NCBI GenBank assembly: GCA_038093975.1
Contig: JBBPTG010000009.1
Coordinates: 343,886-407,885 of the forward strand
DNA: 64,000 bases
Source: Chalciporus piperatus
Taxonomy: Eukaryota; Basidiomycota; Agaricomycetes; Boletales; Boletaceae
Direction of reading: 5' to 3'
The stretch's first letter is position 1; the number at the start of each line of letters is the position of its first letter. The notes below the pieces were generated by a model. It was not told where the DNA came from and ran no database searches. It saw nothing but the letters and a program-made list of their open reading frames with translations. Below are positions 55,301 to 64,000 of this stretch, piece by piece. The position numbers were made by a program, and so were the translations under genes.

Positions 55301-55996
55301 TACTTCCCACGAATGGGATTCGAAGGCGATTCATCTCCGGCTGGTGCATTCTTAGAAAAATGTGGAAAGGCACACAAAGAAGTTGAGCAGGTGTTAGAAG
55401 AAACTCAGAACCGGATGAAAGAGCAAGCGGACAAGCATCGGTCCGAAGCTCCAGATTATCAAATCGGAGATTTTGTTATGTTATCCACGGACAACCTCAA
55501 ATTACCTTATCCTTCCAAAAAGATGACGCAGAACTGGATCGGACCTTATCAGATCACGAAGGTCCTTCCCAATGCAGTCACATTAGACTTGCCCAATTCC
55601 ATGCATATCCATCCCACGGTTAATGTCAAACGGGTCAAACCGGCTAAAGAACCGTTGGAAGGGCAACCGGTCCGTCTTCCGGATCCGGTAATAGTCAACC
55701 AAGAAGGAGAAGAAGAGTACGAGGTGGATTACGTAGTGAAGTCTCAGGTTAAACAAGGACAGTTAGAGTACCTGGTTCATTGGAAAGGCTGGGACATATC
55801 GGACCGTACATGGGAAAAGGCAGCGCATTTGTCAAATGCACCCGAAGCTGTCAAAGCTTTTCACAAAAAGCACCCGTCCGCCCCACGCCGAATCAACATG
55901 ACCATGGGAAATTTCTCTGCCTTGTTCCAAAAATACGAAAATCTGACAGAGGTTCCTGAGCGCAAGTTGCTGAATCGCCTGGAATGCGATTCCTAG
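52358..55996 (+). CDS. pol: Chromovirus Pol: protease, reverse transcriptase, RNase H, integrase, chromodomain
   Basis: 1,212 aa without interruption. Protease LLDSGATETFID (about 100-111); reverse transcriptase with SPVFFIPKKDGKKRLVMDYR and the catalytic YIDD box (about 417-420); RNase H starting VETDTNDIATGAVLS with DHKNLEYW; integrase zinc motif HDSPIGGHGG...HCQTCALTKG, catalytic core with DFTTGFP, SDRGPQFAS and AYHPQTNGQTE; and a C-terminal chromodomain, YEVDYVVKSQVKQGQLEYLVHWKGWD (about 1124 onward). The chromodomain usually targets integration to methylated-histone chromatin. All catalytic residues that I can name are present. Domain order PR-RT-RH-IN-CHD defines a Ty3/gypsy chromovirus. 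Confidence 0.95.
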   Translation: MREMGSQRHGLSLPNGCISTGPHVSFKYNSSSSSERASPSGVATEVKQFVLNSLKVNYSKKEIPSKIHVRNQNRKNELDLAITIMYDKGEQWKKMEFATLLDSGATETFIDTSFCERHGLTLEELPFPIPVYNADGSEGAIGGVTHKVSLVLGHNGHFEHMDAFVSVLGTHHMIIGYDWLERHNPEIDWVAKQVRFTRCTDQCKVVNYHLNRSFSIRRVFEAGLTEKVSVELHEYLDVFSEQESERMPTRKAWDHAIDLKLDFVPEKSRVIPMSEQELDDVKKFINKELLKGYLCPSKSPQTSPVFFIPKKDGKKRLVMDYRYLNEGTVKNAYPLPLISGLIDQLKGADMFTKMDLRWGYNNVRIKEGDEWKAAFVTPFGTYEPVVMYFGLTNSPPTFQQMMNDLFSNLHGVLIIYIDDLMIFTFGKTRAEHLEIVKTVLQCLRENDLYVKPEKCSFTVDSVDFLGMVIFQKGVEMDTSKVQAILDWPAPTRLKGVQSFLGLANFYRRFIQGFADIARPLNDLTKKDTPYRWGPEQQQAFDKLKQQFTTAPLLAYPDRSKEVRVETDTNDIATGAVLSVKCDDGLWRPCAFISHSFSSAKKNYPVYDKELLAVIQALQEWRHYLMGREHFEIWTDHKNLEYWKSPQTLSPRQARWNALLSEYNYSIIYKPGATNGRADALSRREDHGEADPDHNKNITVLPASVFINMVTFSSPISDEIQNESEKIKNDTVDGFVFDEGSIVFKNDKNKVFVPISLRTKLLTILHDSPIGGHGGQERTLHLVTRYFSWPGVTKDVKTYVEHCQTCALTKGKSTAQAGKLIPLPVPKEPWKDISIDFTTGFPKSHGFDAICVIVDRFSKEVEFIACKKTISSKELAILFRDNVWCRHGLPSSIVSDRGPQFASEFTLQLCTLLGIEQKLSTAYHPQTNGQTECMNRELQQYLRAYVAKRQTEWADWLKIAQFHHNSSLSTATGTIPFAITKNYFPRMGFEGDSSPAGAFLEKCGKAHKEVEQVLEETQNRMKEQADKHRSEAPDYQIGDFVMLSTDNLKLPYPSKKMTQNWIGPYQITKVLPNAVTLDLPNSMHIHPTVNVKRVKPAKEPLEGQPVRLPDPVIVNQEGEEEYEVDYVVKSQVKQGQLEYLVHWKGWDISDRTWEKAAHLSNAPEAVKAFHKKHPSAPRRINMTMGNFSALFQKYENLTEVPERKLLNRLECDS

Positions 55997-56007
55997 AGAG
56001 GGGATAG

Positions 56008-56461
56008 TGTTATAGTATTTAAAAACTTTTCAAACTTTTGCCTACAACGGTATTCGAACTCTGAACTTTGTCTACAACTTAGGGGTCAAGCCGGATTCAT
56101 CTTAATCCGCTCCGGTAGTCCCTGTAGCATTACATAATCTATTACATAATCAGGTCACGTGACAAAGGTCTAGACTTAGATGAGTCAGCAATGATGTCAT
56201 GGCCTAGACCCTAGATCCGTGCCTGGTACCTTTTCTTATCATCGTCCCATTTACCTTATCTATCTTTCCCTTTGTGATTTCCTTATTCGGCTGTTGGTCT
56301 GTGCGCACTTCTCAATAGTATATAAGTAGCCCTGTACTTATCACAGACCCCAGTCTAATCCATTTGTGACTTCACCGTCATTAAGCTTTAGTACTCAGCA
56401 TATCCTTCACATAGGCCTAGTGTTGCCTAAATTCCCCGCCGTGTTGTGAGCGATCATAACA
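56008..56461 (+). repeat. 3' LTR of the chromovirus
   Basis: 454 bp, the same length as the 5' LTR and nearly identical to it. It begins right after the polypurine tract and ends at the CTCTC target duplication. Confidence 0.92.
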
Positions 56462-58600
56462 CTCTCATCCACGATTCTTCGAATTTCTTTCCTCTGGACC
56501 CGGCATAATCTCCTGGATCTTAGATAATCTTAGATAGCTTAGGTCCGCTTGGTTCAACTGCGGGAGGAGCGACTGGAGGCACCGGCAGTACAGGTTGGGG
56601 AATTTGAATGGCTTGAACTTGAGCTTCAAGCTGTGCGAGATTATTGTTTAGGGTTTGGTTTATGTTTTGAACGTTGGTGAGTTGATCAGTCATTGATTCT
56701 AACCCTAGTCTCAGTTGCGTTCCTAGATCTCATATAGTGGTGTCACGATGTCCAAGGATGCCTGTTCAAGGCAGCAGCTAAATCTGGAGCGAGACCCGAC
56801 ATTCTTGATGCACTAGGATGGAAAGGGTAAAGCTAGATTTTATTCAAAGTTCCTGAGATCCTTCAAGCGTTTCTCCTGACAACGAAGCGAGGGCGTATCT
56901 CTTGTAAGATGGTGGTGAAATGGGTCTTCTGATAGAATGAGGTGCAGGGTAGTATACTCCTGACACATTTGTCTCTCTTAGCTGTCCTTCCTCTTCGCTA
57001 TCTGAGTCTACTAATCCTGGTACTGAGTCCCTCTCGTCTTCTTCTTGTGATATAACCGGAAAAGAGGAGGAGTAGATGGAGTTACAACATGATTTCTGTG
57101 TGATACAAGGATGTAGGCAAGGTCAAAGGTAATGTGAAGGTCTTTTGAGAGTACTTCGTGGCCTGAGATGAGGTATGTAATCAAGAGGCAAAGCCAAAGC
57201 CCGTTCTGGACGAGACTTCCTAAGGGGAGCACTAGACTTAGTGCAGCGAGTGCGACGATTAGGAGCCAGGGTTGGTAATCTCTCCTTAATATGAACACCG
57301 GCGTCCTCTGGGATGCCTCTAGCTGCCCTGTCACTTAATCGGTGTTCACGTACCCGATCATTAACGTTCTCTCGAATCACCCTCTCTTCTGCAGGTGATA
57401 TAAGCATGTGATAGATAGCGCTACAGAAAATTTGCATATGACCAGAGACTCCAAGGGGGAATCTGTGTTGAAGAGCAAGAATATCCTCGTCGACAGCTGA
57501 CCAATCGACGGGCTCAGCGAGTAGGATTGGTGCTCGTTTGATGGAGGAGGCACGGTAGAAGAGTTCTTCAATGCCGAAGGCATCAGCTAGAATTTGTTGG
57601 GGGTTGGGCAGCAGTGGTGCCCAAATAGCCTCAATAGGCGGTAGCGATGGAAGTCAGAGGTTGCCGATCTGAAGGTCGGCGGGGTTAACAGTGGACACAT
57701 GGTGTGGGTAAGAAGGAATGACTGGTTCTTCTAACCAATCAATGTAGTAGTCGGGGGCTGGGTTCACAAACCTTTGCGGGGTTTGGATTGATGTGTGTTG
57801 TTTGAGGAATACTCTTTTCCTCTCAGCGTGTACTGCTCGAGTGCGAGTGATTTCTTCCTGGATGCAGAGGTTCTCTTGCTCGAGATCCGCAATGATGCTG
57901 GTGAAAGCGGAGTATGCTTCAGCAGCGGGGAGATCAAGTATTATGTTCCACTGGATGAAAGAGACAGGGGACGCGGCGGGTTTGCTCAACACTTATTCAA
58001 AAGTAAGGTCAGCAATGACAAGGCGTGAACAAGCAGCACAGTACCCACTTGTGATCAACGGCGAAGGTGGTGTACAAGACACATGTGGTAGCGACGAGAC
58101 GCTAAGACAAAAGAAAAGATGAGTCTTGTTCTAATGAAACAACTCAACTCAACTAAGAGCTAAGACTCACACTAGACAATAGCGAGCCTGTGAACTTGGC
58201 TGAGGTTCGATGAGGAAACTCCAGGAGAACAAGACTGGGGAGTCCAGTGCTTGTCGACCTGGGTTTATATACTATTGACAGTGTTTTTACATGTTGTGGC
58301 TAAATCTTATTGTAGGGAACTAGGTATAACTACTACTAGCCAATGGCGTAACTAGCTCTACTGCGGAATGAGTAAGCGTGAGTCATATGATGAATAATGC
58401 TGACTGATGCTGACAGGTGAGCGGTGAGTCATCTATAGTAAGCGAAGGTCTAGACCCAGCTTATGTAAGTAAGTCACATGATGCAATAAGATAAGATCAC
58501 AAAAGGAAAAGAGAAACATCTATGTCCACACACGAAGTGAAACCTAGTAAGTGTAATGGAGTGTAGGCATGATTAGGATAAGGAAATGGTGTTCGTAACA
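56462..58600 (-). mobile_element. 5' portion of a second gypsy element (minus orientation), interrupted by the intact chromovirus
   Basis: On the minus strand an LTR (58600-58135, TGTTACGAACACC...TTGTTTCA, 466 bp, with a TATATAAACCC motif) is followed by an internal region. Its first long ORF (57992-57654, 112 aa) begins MLSKPAASPVSFIQWNIIL and is probably the start of a Gag-like protein. Further minus ORFs (57583-57011) are broken by stops. The internal sequence ends at 56462, where the intact chromovirus begins. Positions 57477-58600 are duplicated in inverted orientation in the right arm. Confidence 0.65.
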
Positions 58601-58800
58601 GTAGCCTCCTTTGTGCAAAATCTGCTCAGCCAGCAGGGCTTGGGATGTTACAAATGCTCCATTCCCTTATCCTAATCATGCCTACATTCCATTACGCTTA
58701 CTAGGTTTTCTTCGTTCCTTGGACTTAGTTATTTCACTTTCTCTTTGGGGCAATCTAACTATACCTGAAGGGGTGACTATGAAATTAATTACATTAATTA
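58601..58800. repeat. Junction of two divergent LTR ends
   Basis: A 45-bp core (58601-58645, containing CAGCCAGCAGGGCTTGGGA) separates two LTR termini that point away from each other: the LTR ending at 58600 (minus) and a truncated, related LTR beginning TGTTACAAATGCTCC at 58646 (plus). Similarity of the second to the LTR family fades near 58780, where a run of ATTAATTAATTAAT begins, followed by a GCGCGCAGCGCGAAC-type GC patch. Confidence 0.5.
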
Positions 58801-58976
58801 ATTAATCCGCGCGCAGCGCGAACGCAGCGCGAGGAGGAAAAAAATAATATTCGCTCGAGATTGTTCGGAGGAGCTCGTCTCGAACAATCACAAAATGAAT
58901 TACTGTACCAGGTTGTGGAAGCCAGAGCAGAATAGAGGGAAAGAAGTAAGCTAGTATACACTGTGATCAATCAAAT

Positions 58977-59448
58977 TCAAGTTGACCCCTGCTCGGAGCT
59001 GCTCGAGTCTCCTCCAATATCCCGGGCCATGTTCTCGGTTTGCACTGAAGCTTGGAGCTGAAAATGGTGACATCAGACCTGATCGCAAATGTTGTGATGC
59101 GACGAGCAGATCGAATATGACTTGTACTCACCTGGTCATCAGCTGCCTTCTTGAGGCAAAACCTCTGGCCTCCTTGTCCTTTGCACTCGGCACTGCAGCA
59201 GTACATACATGTTCTTTTATTTTTCTTGATGTTGTGCTCATTCTCCATGTCATTGGCGGGCCGCTTCGTCGACGAGCGTGCTGCGACTGTGTCGATCGGC
59301 TCCGATTGCTGATTCCCAAACTGGTACTGCAACGAGTGCCACTGCCAGTGTAATCCGGCGTCGTCCTGTGAAGCCCGAAGATTGAGCTGCCAGCATGGCA
59401 GCTCCGAGTTGGATGCAGGTGGGTCTGGTGCGTGCGGAGGTGTCGATA
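58977..59448 (-). pseudogene. Inverted fragment of the 3' end of the exonuclease-like gene
   Basis: Mirror image of 62029-62500. It encodes the last two exons of the gene in the spacer (ELPCWQLNLRASQDDAGLHW and a Cys-rich CMYCCSAECKGQGGQRFC motif). It has no upstream part of the gene, so it cannot be expressed as a full protein. Its inner edge at 59448 marks the breakpoint where the truncated plus-strand copy begins. Confidence 0.8.
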
Positions 59449-62400
59449 CTTTGGACACAGCCCTCCAAAGCTAGTCTTCACAGACAATATTCGAGCTGAC
59501 AAGGACTGCCTGTTATCCATTTTTCCTTCTCTCTCTGCCGATGTCACATCTGTTCCAGCAATCAATGATATGTCGCCTCTTACTCTTCCTTCTAACTGGT
59601 CTTCTATCTTCCTGACTTCAACACATCAAGTCAATCTTCGCTTCAATACGATCATGAATCGCCACTCGGATACAAATCAGATTGTCGTTGGACTCTCTCT
59701 CCAGTGGCCATTTGACATCATGAAGGGTATCACTGGCCGGGTCTCTCTAATTCAGGTTGCCTATGAGAATGTCATCTATCTTATTCAGGTTGGCTTCATG
59801 ATGCAGTCTTTCTCCAGTTCAGTGCTTACTATTCTCAATATTCTAGACAAAAGCCTTCATGCAGGACAGTGGCCTCTCCTTGCCTCATGCTCTGCTTGCC
59901 TTTCTGTGATCCAGCTCTTATCACAAGGTTGGAGTTAATATCACTGCCAACCTTGCACGCTTGCACAAAGACTTGATCCCTGCTTATCGCTCAACTCCTT
60001 TTGGTGGCCAAGTCGAGATTGGTGGAATGGCATATGAGCGCCATGCAGCTTTGCAGGCAAATGCAGGACTCTCCACTTTATCACGAAGCATTCTGCGTCA
60101 TCACATCAACAGAAATCCAGCAGTCTGCCTTAGTCCTCTCTGGGCAAGTGCAACTCTTCCACCAGAGTTCTCTGCTTATGCGATGCTTGAGGTCTATGCA
60201 ATGTGGTCTCTCTATGTCACCCTCAATTCACTCAAGCCTCCAGAGAAGGTTTCCTATCTGACAGCTGCAGGAACACCCGTGATCTTGCGCTCACCTGATG
60301 GCCAACCTGTTGCACGAGGAGTTATTGCACTTGATCGGCCTGCCAAGTTCAAGGGCGTCAATGTCACAAAGTCCCGAGTCATCATGATTGTTCAGAAGGT
60401 CTATGTTCCAGGCTATCTGGTCTCATCAACACTTCTCTCACCCTGTACACCGACACCTCTCCTATCATTTGGCCAACCTCCCTTCTCCATCCTTTGTCAA
60501 GCTAACCATCTCGAGACCAACCCAGCCTCCTCAATCTCCGGTGAGGCTTATCACATCAACACTCTTGCAGTGTGCAGATCAGGCTGTTCTGGATTCATCT
60601 GTTGATCTGGCTGTGCTTGCAACAATCAGTCAGATGATCATGGATGTGCTCCAATACGAGCCCCAGAGCCAGTCTCTTACCCACAGTTGTTTCAAGGGCG
60701 ATATCTGGCATATTTTCCACCAGTTTAGCATTCCACTCAGCCATGGTCTACGACGGCCATTTGCACGTGCACTCAGTGCGGCTCTCTTTCTTGCCAATCA
60801 GGATGACAAGCAGGCTGTGGAGGAAGTGCTGAAAAAGAAAGGTGCTTCGTACGAGTCCAAACTGAAGTTCCAGCCCTGGTGGGTTCACTCTCGGGTTCGC
60901 CGCTATGTTCCTCCGCCAGAGATTTTGCTCAGTCAAGTGGCGGCTGTCATGAAAACATATGGTCTACTGAAGGATGCTACGTCGGGCGAGCCACTCTTCA
61001 ATGCAAAGTGCTGGGACACTGTCAGGAACATACTTGAACATGTTCGGAATGGATTCTATTCAGATCCTCCCAATGTACCACTGTTTTATGAGGTTGGAAA
61101 GGATCGCAATGGGCTCAGCCTCTACCGATGCTGCCGCGGGACAAACAATGTTGAAGGCGGTGTCCACCAAAATCTCATCCGCTACTTTGAATCGTTCAAT
61201 GTGTCACCATGCCGCGCGATCAACATGATTTTGGTGTACTGTGTGCGGCACAATATTCAGATGAGCAATTATTGCTTGTATTTATCCAGCCGATATCTGT
61301 AGTACTAACTCGGCGAATGAAACACAAGGTCGGGACACTGAATCGCACCGCACATCAATACATCGGACACTTTGATATTCCTCTCAAGAACCGACTTGCC
61401 TCGCTACGTGAACGTACAGCCCATGCATTTCACCCAGACTCAACTGGTAGTTACAATTCCTGGGTCAACCTTGACAACTACCAGCAAACGAACGAACCAT
61501 TCGGACTACTGCCCTTCAATGCCCAGGTCCGTGAACGGGGATCTATGTTGCCATTCGACACTGCCTTCGTGAGGCAGCACCCCGAAACTCGTCATCAATT
61601 CCTCAGCAGCCTACAAGGCACTCGATTTGCAGTCCTTCCCATCCATACGCGCGATGAACGTGCACTTTTCCAGTCTCTCACCCACTCGTCGCCTCTGTTT
61701 GCGGGAACCCAACAGCCGGATTTCGTCGCCCTCGCATCGCTCTTCAACGTTCGTCATGCAGATGGTATTGGCATTTTTTACAAGGTAAGTCGGGCCTTCA
61801 ACACTTGTTTCAAATACTGTACACATGCATGGGTACTCGTGGGTTGTCACCCTCGGCTACCCGAGCACATCAAGGCCCACTACAAGACATGGCTCAATGC
61901 TGTGAACGAGAAAGCAAGTGTGACGCTGAGCACGGATCTCACGAAGCGCGTCCGCGAGCTTCTTGCAGTCCAGACTATCGCCACAATCAACATCCCAACT
62001 GCACGTCCCCAGCCACTCGCCGCCACGATATCGACACCTCCGCACGCACCAGACCCACCTGCATCCAACTCGGAGCTGCCATGCTGGCAGCTCAATCTTC
62101 GGGCTTCACAGGACGACGCCGGATTACACTGGCAGTGGCACTCGTTGCAGTACCAGTTTGGGAATCAGCAATCGGAGCCGATCGACACAGTCGCAGCACG
62201 CTCGTCGACGAAGCGGCCCGCCAATGACATGGAGAATGAGCACAACATCAAGAAAAATAAAAGAACATGTATGTACTGCTGCAGTGCCGAGTGCAAAGGA
62301 CAAGGAGGCCAGAGGTTTTGCCTCAAGAAGGCAGCTGATGACCAGGTGAGTACAAGTCATATTCGATCTGCTCGTCGCATCACAACATTTGCGATCAGGT

Positions 62401-62500
62401 CTGATGTCACCATTTTCAGCTCCAAGCTTCAGTGCAAACCGAGAACATGGCCCGGGATATTGGAGGAGACTCGAGCAGCTCCGAGCAGGGGTCAACTTGA
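59449..62500 (+). pseudogene. 5'-truncated, degenerate 3'-5' exonuclease-like protein of a basidiomycete multicopy family
   Basis: The coding sequence begins abruptly at the repeat boundary (KLVFTDNIRADKDCLLSIFPSL), without its start. IVVGLSLQWPFD...GRVSLIQVAYENVIYLIQ aligns with motif I of WRN/DnaQ-type exonucleases, but the expected D-x-E is S-L-Q. Motif II reads VGVNITANLARLHKD (Asp replaced by Asn), and the motif III region PPEFSAYAMLEVYAMW lacks the expected Asp. Later segments are KFQPWWVHSRVRRYVPPPEILL, RGTNNVEGGVHQNLIRYF and LNRTAHQYIGHFDIPLKNRL, with a Cys-rich end. Frame changes occur near 59910-59940 and 60480-60600. The intron after VRHNIQ starts AT instead of GT (61258), and the one after GIGIFYK appears to end GG instead of AG (near 61854). 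I recognise the family only as a mushroom multicopy protein, often near transposons. Confidence 0.6.
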
Positions 62501-64000
62501 ATTTGATTGATCACAGTGTATACTAGCTTACTTCTTTCCCTCTATTCTGCTCTGGCTTCCACAACCTGGTACAGTAATTCATTTTGTGATTGTTCGAGAC
62601 GAGCTCCTCCGAACAATCTCGAGCGAATATTATTTTTTTCCTCCTCGCGCTGCGTTCGCGCTGCGCGCGGATTAATTAATTAATGTAATTAATTTCATAG
62701 TCACCCCTTCAGGTATAGTTAGATTGCCCCAAAGAGAAAGTGAAATAACTAAGTCCAAGGAACGAAGAAAACCTAGTAAGCGTAATGGAATGTAGGCATG
62801 ATTAGGATAAGGGAATGGAGCATTTGTAACATCCCAAGCCCTGCTGGCTGAGCAGATTTTGCACAAAGGAGGCTACTGTTACGAACACCATTTCCTTATC
62901 CTAATCATGCCTACACTCCATTACACTTACTAGGTTTCACTTCGTGTGTGGACATAGATGTTTCTCTTTTCCTTTTGTGATCTTATCTTATTGCATCATG
63001 TGACTTACTTACATAAGCTGGGTCTAGACCTTCGCTTACTATAGATGACTCACCGCTCACCTGTCAGCATCAGTCAGCATTATTCATCATATGACTCACG
63101 CTTACTCATTCCGCAGTAGAGCTAGTTACGCCATTGGCTAGTAGTAGTTATACCTAGTTCCCTACAATAAGATTTAGCCACAACATGTAAAAACACTGTC
63201 AATAGTATATAAACCCAGGTCGACAAGCACTGGACTCCCCAGTCTTGTTCTCCTGGAGTTTCCTCATCGAACCTCAGCCAAGTTCACAGGCTCGCTATTG
63301 TCTAGTGTGAGTCTTAGCTCTTAGTTGAGTTGAGTTGTTTCATTAGAACAAGACTCATCTTTTCTTTTGTCTTAGCGTCTCGTCGCTACCACATGTGTCT
63401 TGTACACCACCTTCGCCGTTGATCACAAGTGGGTACTGTGCTGCTTGTTCACGCCTTGTCATTGCTGACCTTACTTTTGAATAAGTGTTGAGCAAACCCG
63501 CCGCGTCCCCTGTCTCTTTCATCCAGTGGAACATAATACTTGATCTCCCCGCTGCTGAAGCATACTCCGCTTTCACCAGCATCATTGCGGATCTCGAGCA
63601 AGAGAACCTCTGCATCCAGGAAGAAATCACTCGCACTCGAGCAGTACACGCTGAGAGGAAAAGAGTATTCCTCAAACAACACACATCAATCCAAACCCCG
63701 CAAAGGTTTGTGAACCCAGCCCCCGACTACTACATTGATTGGTTAGAAGAACCAGTCATTCCTTCTTACCCACACCATGTGTCCACTGTTAACCCCGCCG
63801 ACCTTCAGATCGGCAACCTCTGACTTCCATCGCTACCGCCTATTGAGGCTATTTGGGCACCACTGCTGCCCAACCCCCAACAAATTCTAGCTGATGCCTT
63901 CGGCATTGAAGAACTCTTCTACCGTGCCTCCTCCATCAAACGAGCACCAATCCTACTCGCTGAGCCCGTCGATTGGTCAGCTGTCGACGAGGATATTCTT
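62029..64000. repeat. Right arm of the long inverted repeat, cut by the window end
   Basis: Inverted copy of 57477-59448 without any length difference. It contains, in order, the 3' end of the exonuclease-like pseudogene, the divergent LTR junction (62678-62876), an LTR (62877-63342, plus) and the start of a gypsy internal region. Confidence 0.9.
62877..64000 (+). mobile_element. Gypsy element start: LTR and beginning of internal region (right arm)
   Basis: The LTR 62877-63342 (TGTTACGAACACC...TTGTTTCA) is followed by an internal region with a 112-aa ORF at 63485-63823 (MLSKPAASPVSFIQW...). This ORF is identical to the one at 57992-57654 on the other strand. The rest of the element lies outside the window. 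A Gag N-terminus is the likeliest identity for the ORF, from its position after the LTR. Confidence 0.6.

Larger units (their letters stand above)
49856..56461 (+). mobile_element. Apparently intact Ty3/gypsy chromovirus (6.6 kb)
   Basis: Identical-length LTRs (49856-50309 and 56008-56461, 454 bp each, TGTTATAG...CATAACA) are flanked by CTCTC at 49851-49855 and 56462-56466. The LTRs differ at three positions by eye, which suggests a recent insertion. A polypurine tract (AGAGAGGGGATAG, 55995-56007) precedes the 3' LTR. The gag and pol frames are both open, and pol ends in a chromodomain, the mark of chromoviruses. It sits within an older, oppositely oriented gypsy fragment. Nothing visible would prevent activity. 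Confidence 0.93.
57477..59448. repeat. Left arm of a long inverted repeat (at least 1,972 bp)
   Basis: Every position x checked in this arm pairs with 121477-x in the right arm (for example 57654 with 63823, 58611 with 62866, 59448 with 62029), so no indels separate the arms. Three long ORFs recur identically on opposite strands, and the segments compared by eye are identical. The true arm may be longer, because its partner runs off the window end. Confidence 0.9.

Noticed and set aside
58611..58805. 64-codon ORF repeated at 62866-62672
   Set aside because: It spans the divergent LTR junction in both arms and is LTR sequence, not a gene.
1..64000. CRISPR array, operon or prokaryotic system
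   Set aside because: No regularly spaced direct repeats with unique spacers; spliceosomal introns throughout show a eukaryotic nuclear genome.

Overview
The window is nuclear DNA of a filamentous basidiomycete, most likely an Agaricomycete. Genes are dense on both strands and interrupted by many introns of about 40-60 nt. Gene content fits: a fungal beta-sandwich surface protein, a BTB/POZ protein, a GH63-type glucosidase, fungal bifunctional Thi6, Ty3/gypsy chromoviruses, and a degenerate 3'-5' exonuclease-like family that I recall, without checking, as expanded in mushrooms. The species cannot be named from sequence alone. Gene models were built by hand from reading frame, splice-site consensus and remembered family conservation. 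Exon sums are divisible by three for every multi-exon model listed as complete.

Positions 1-43.4 kb are a housekeeping block. In order: a truncated surface-protein gene (-), a caprin-like coiled-coil/RGG protein (-), a BTB protein (+), SPO11 (+), a gamma-tubulin complex component (+), CDC6 (-), CDK8/Ssn3 (+), a YPR011C-like mitochondrial carrier (+), a RhoGAP (+), a GH63-like glucosidase (+), CDC24 (-), a Rap1-like telomere protein (+), a phytanoyl-CoA-dioxygenase-like enzyme (+), THI6 (-), a mitochondrial rRNA dimethylase/Mtf1-like protein (+), CTR9 (-) and the V-ATPase proteolipid subunit c (+). The block mixes meiosis, replication licensing, polarity (Cdc24 and a RhoGAP), transcription (CDK8, Ctr9) and organelle functions. 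Several pairs share short divergent promoters (CDC24/RAP1, THI6/MTF1, CTR9/VMA3); others converge closely (GCP/CDC6, PHYHD1/THI6). Unusual small exons (6, 7, 10, 13, 14 and 14 nt) and two apparent GC-AG introns occur in this block.

Positions 43.4-64 kb are repeat-rich. They hold a foldback MITE with TAA target duplications, a decayed hypothetical gene carrying two nested solo LTRs (each with a 5-bp duplication), a truncated LTR element, and a 1.2-kb strand-asymmetric low-complexity tract. An apparently intact 6.6-kb chromovirus follows (454-bp LTRs with three differences, CTCTC duplication, open gag and chromodomain-bearing pol). The window ends in a gap-free inverted repeat of at least 1,972 bp per arm. 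It surrounds a 5'-truncated, mutated exonuclease-like pseudogene, and the right arm runs off the end of the window.
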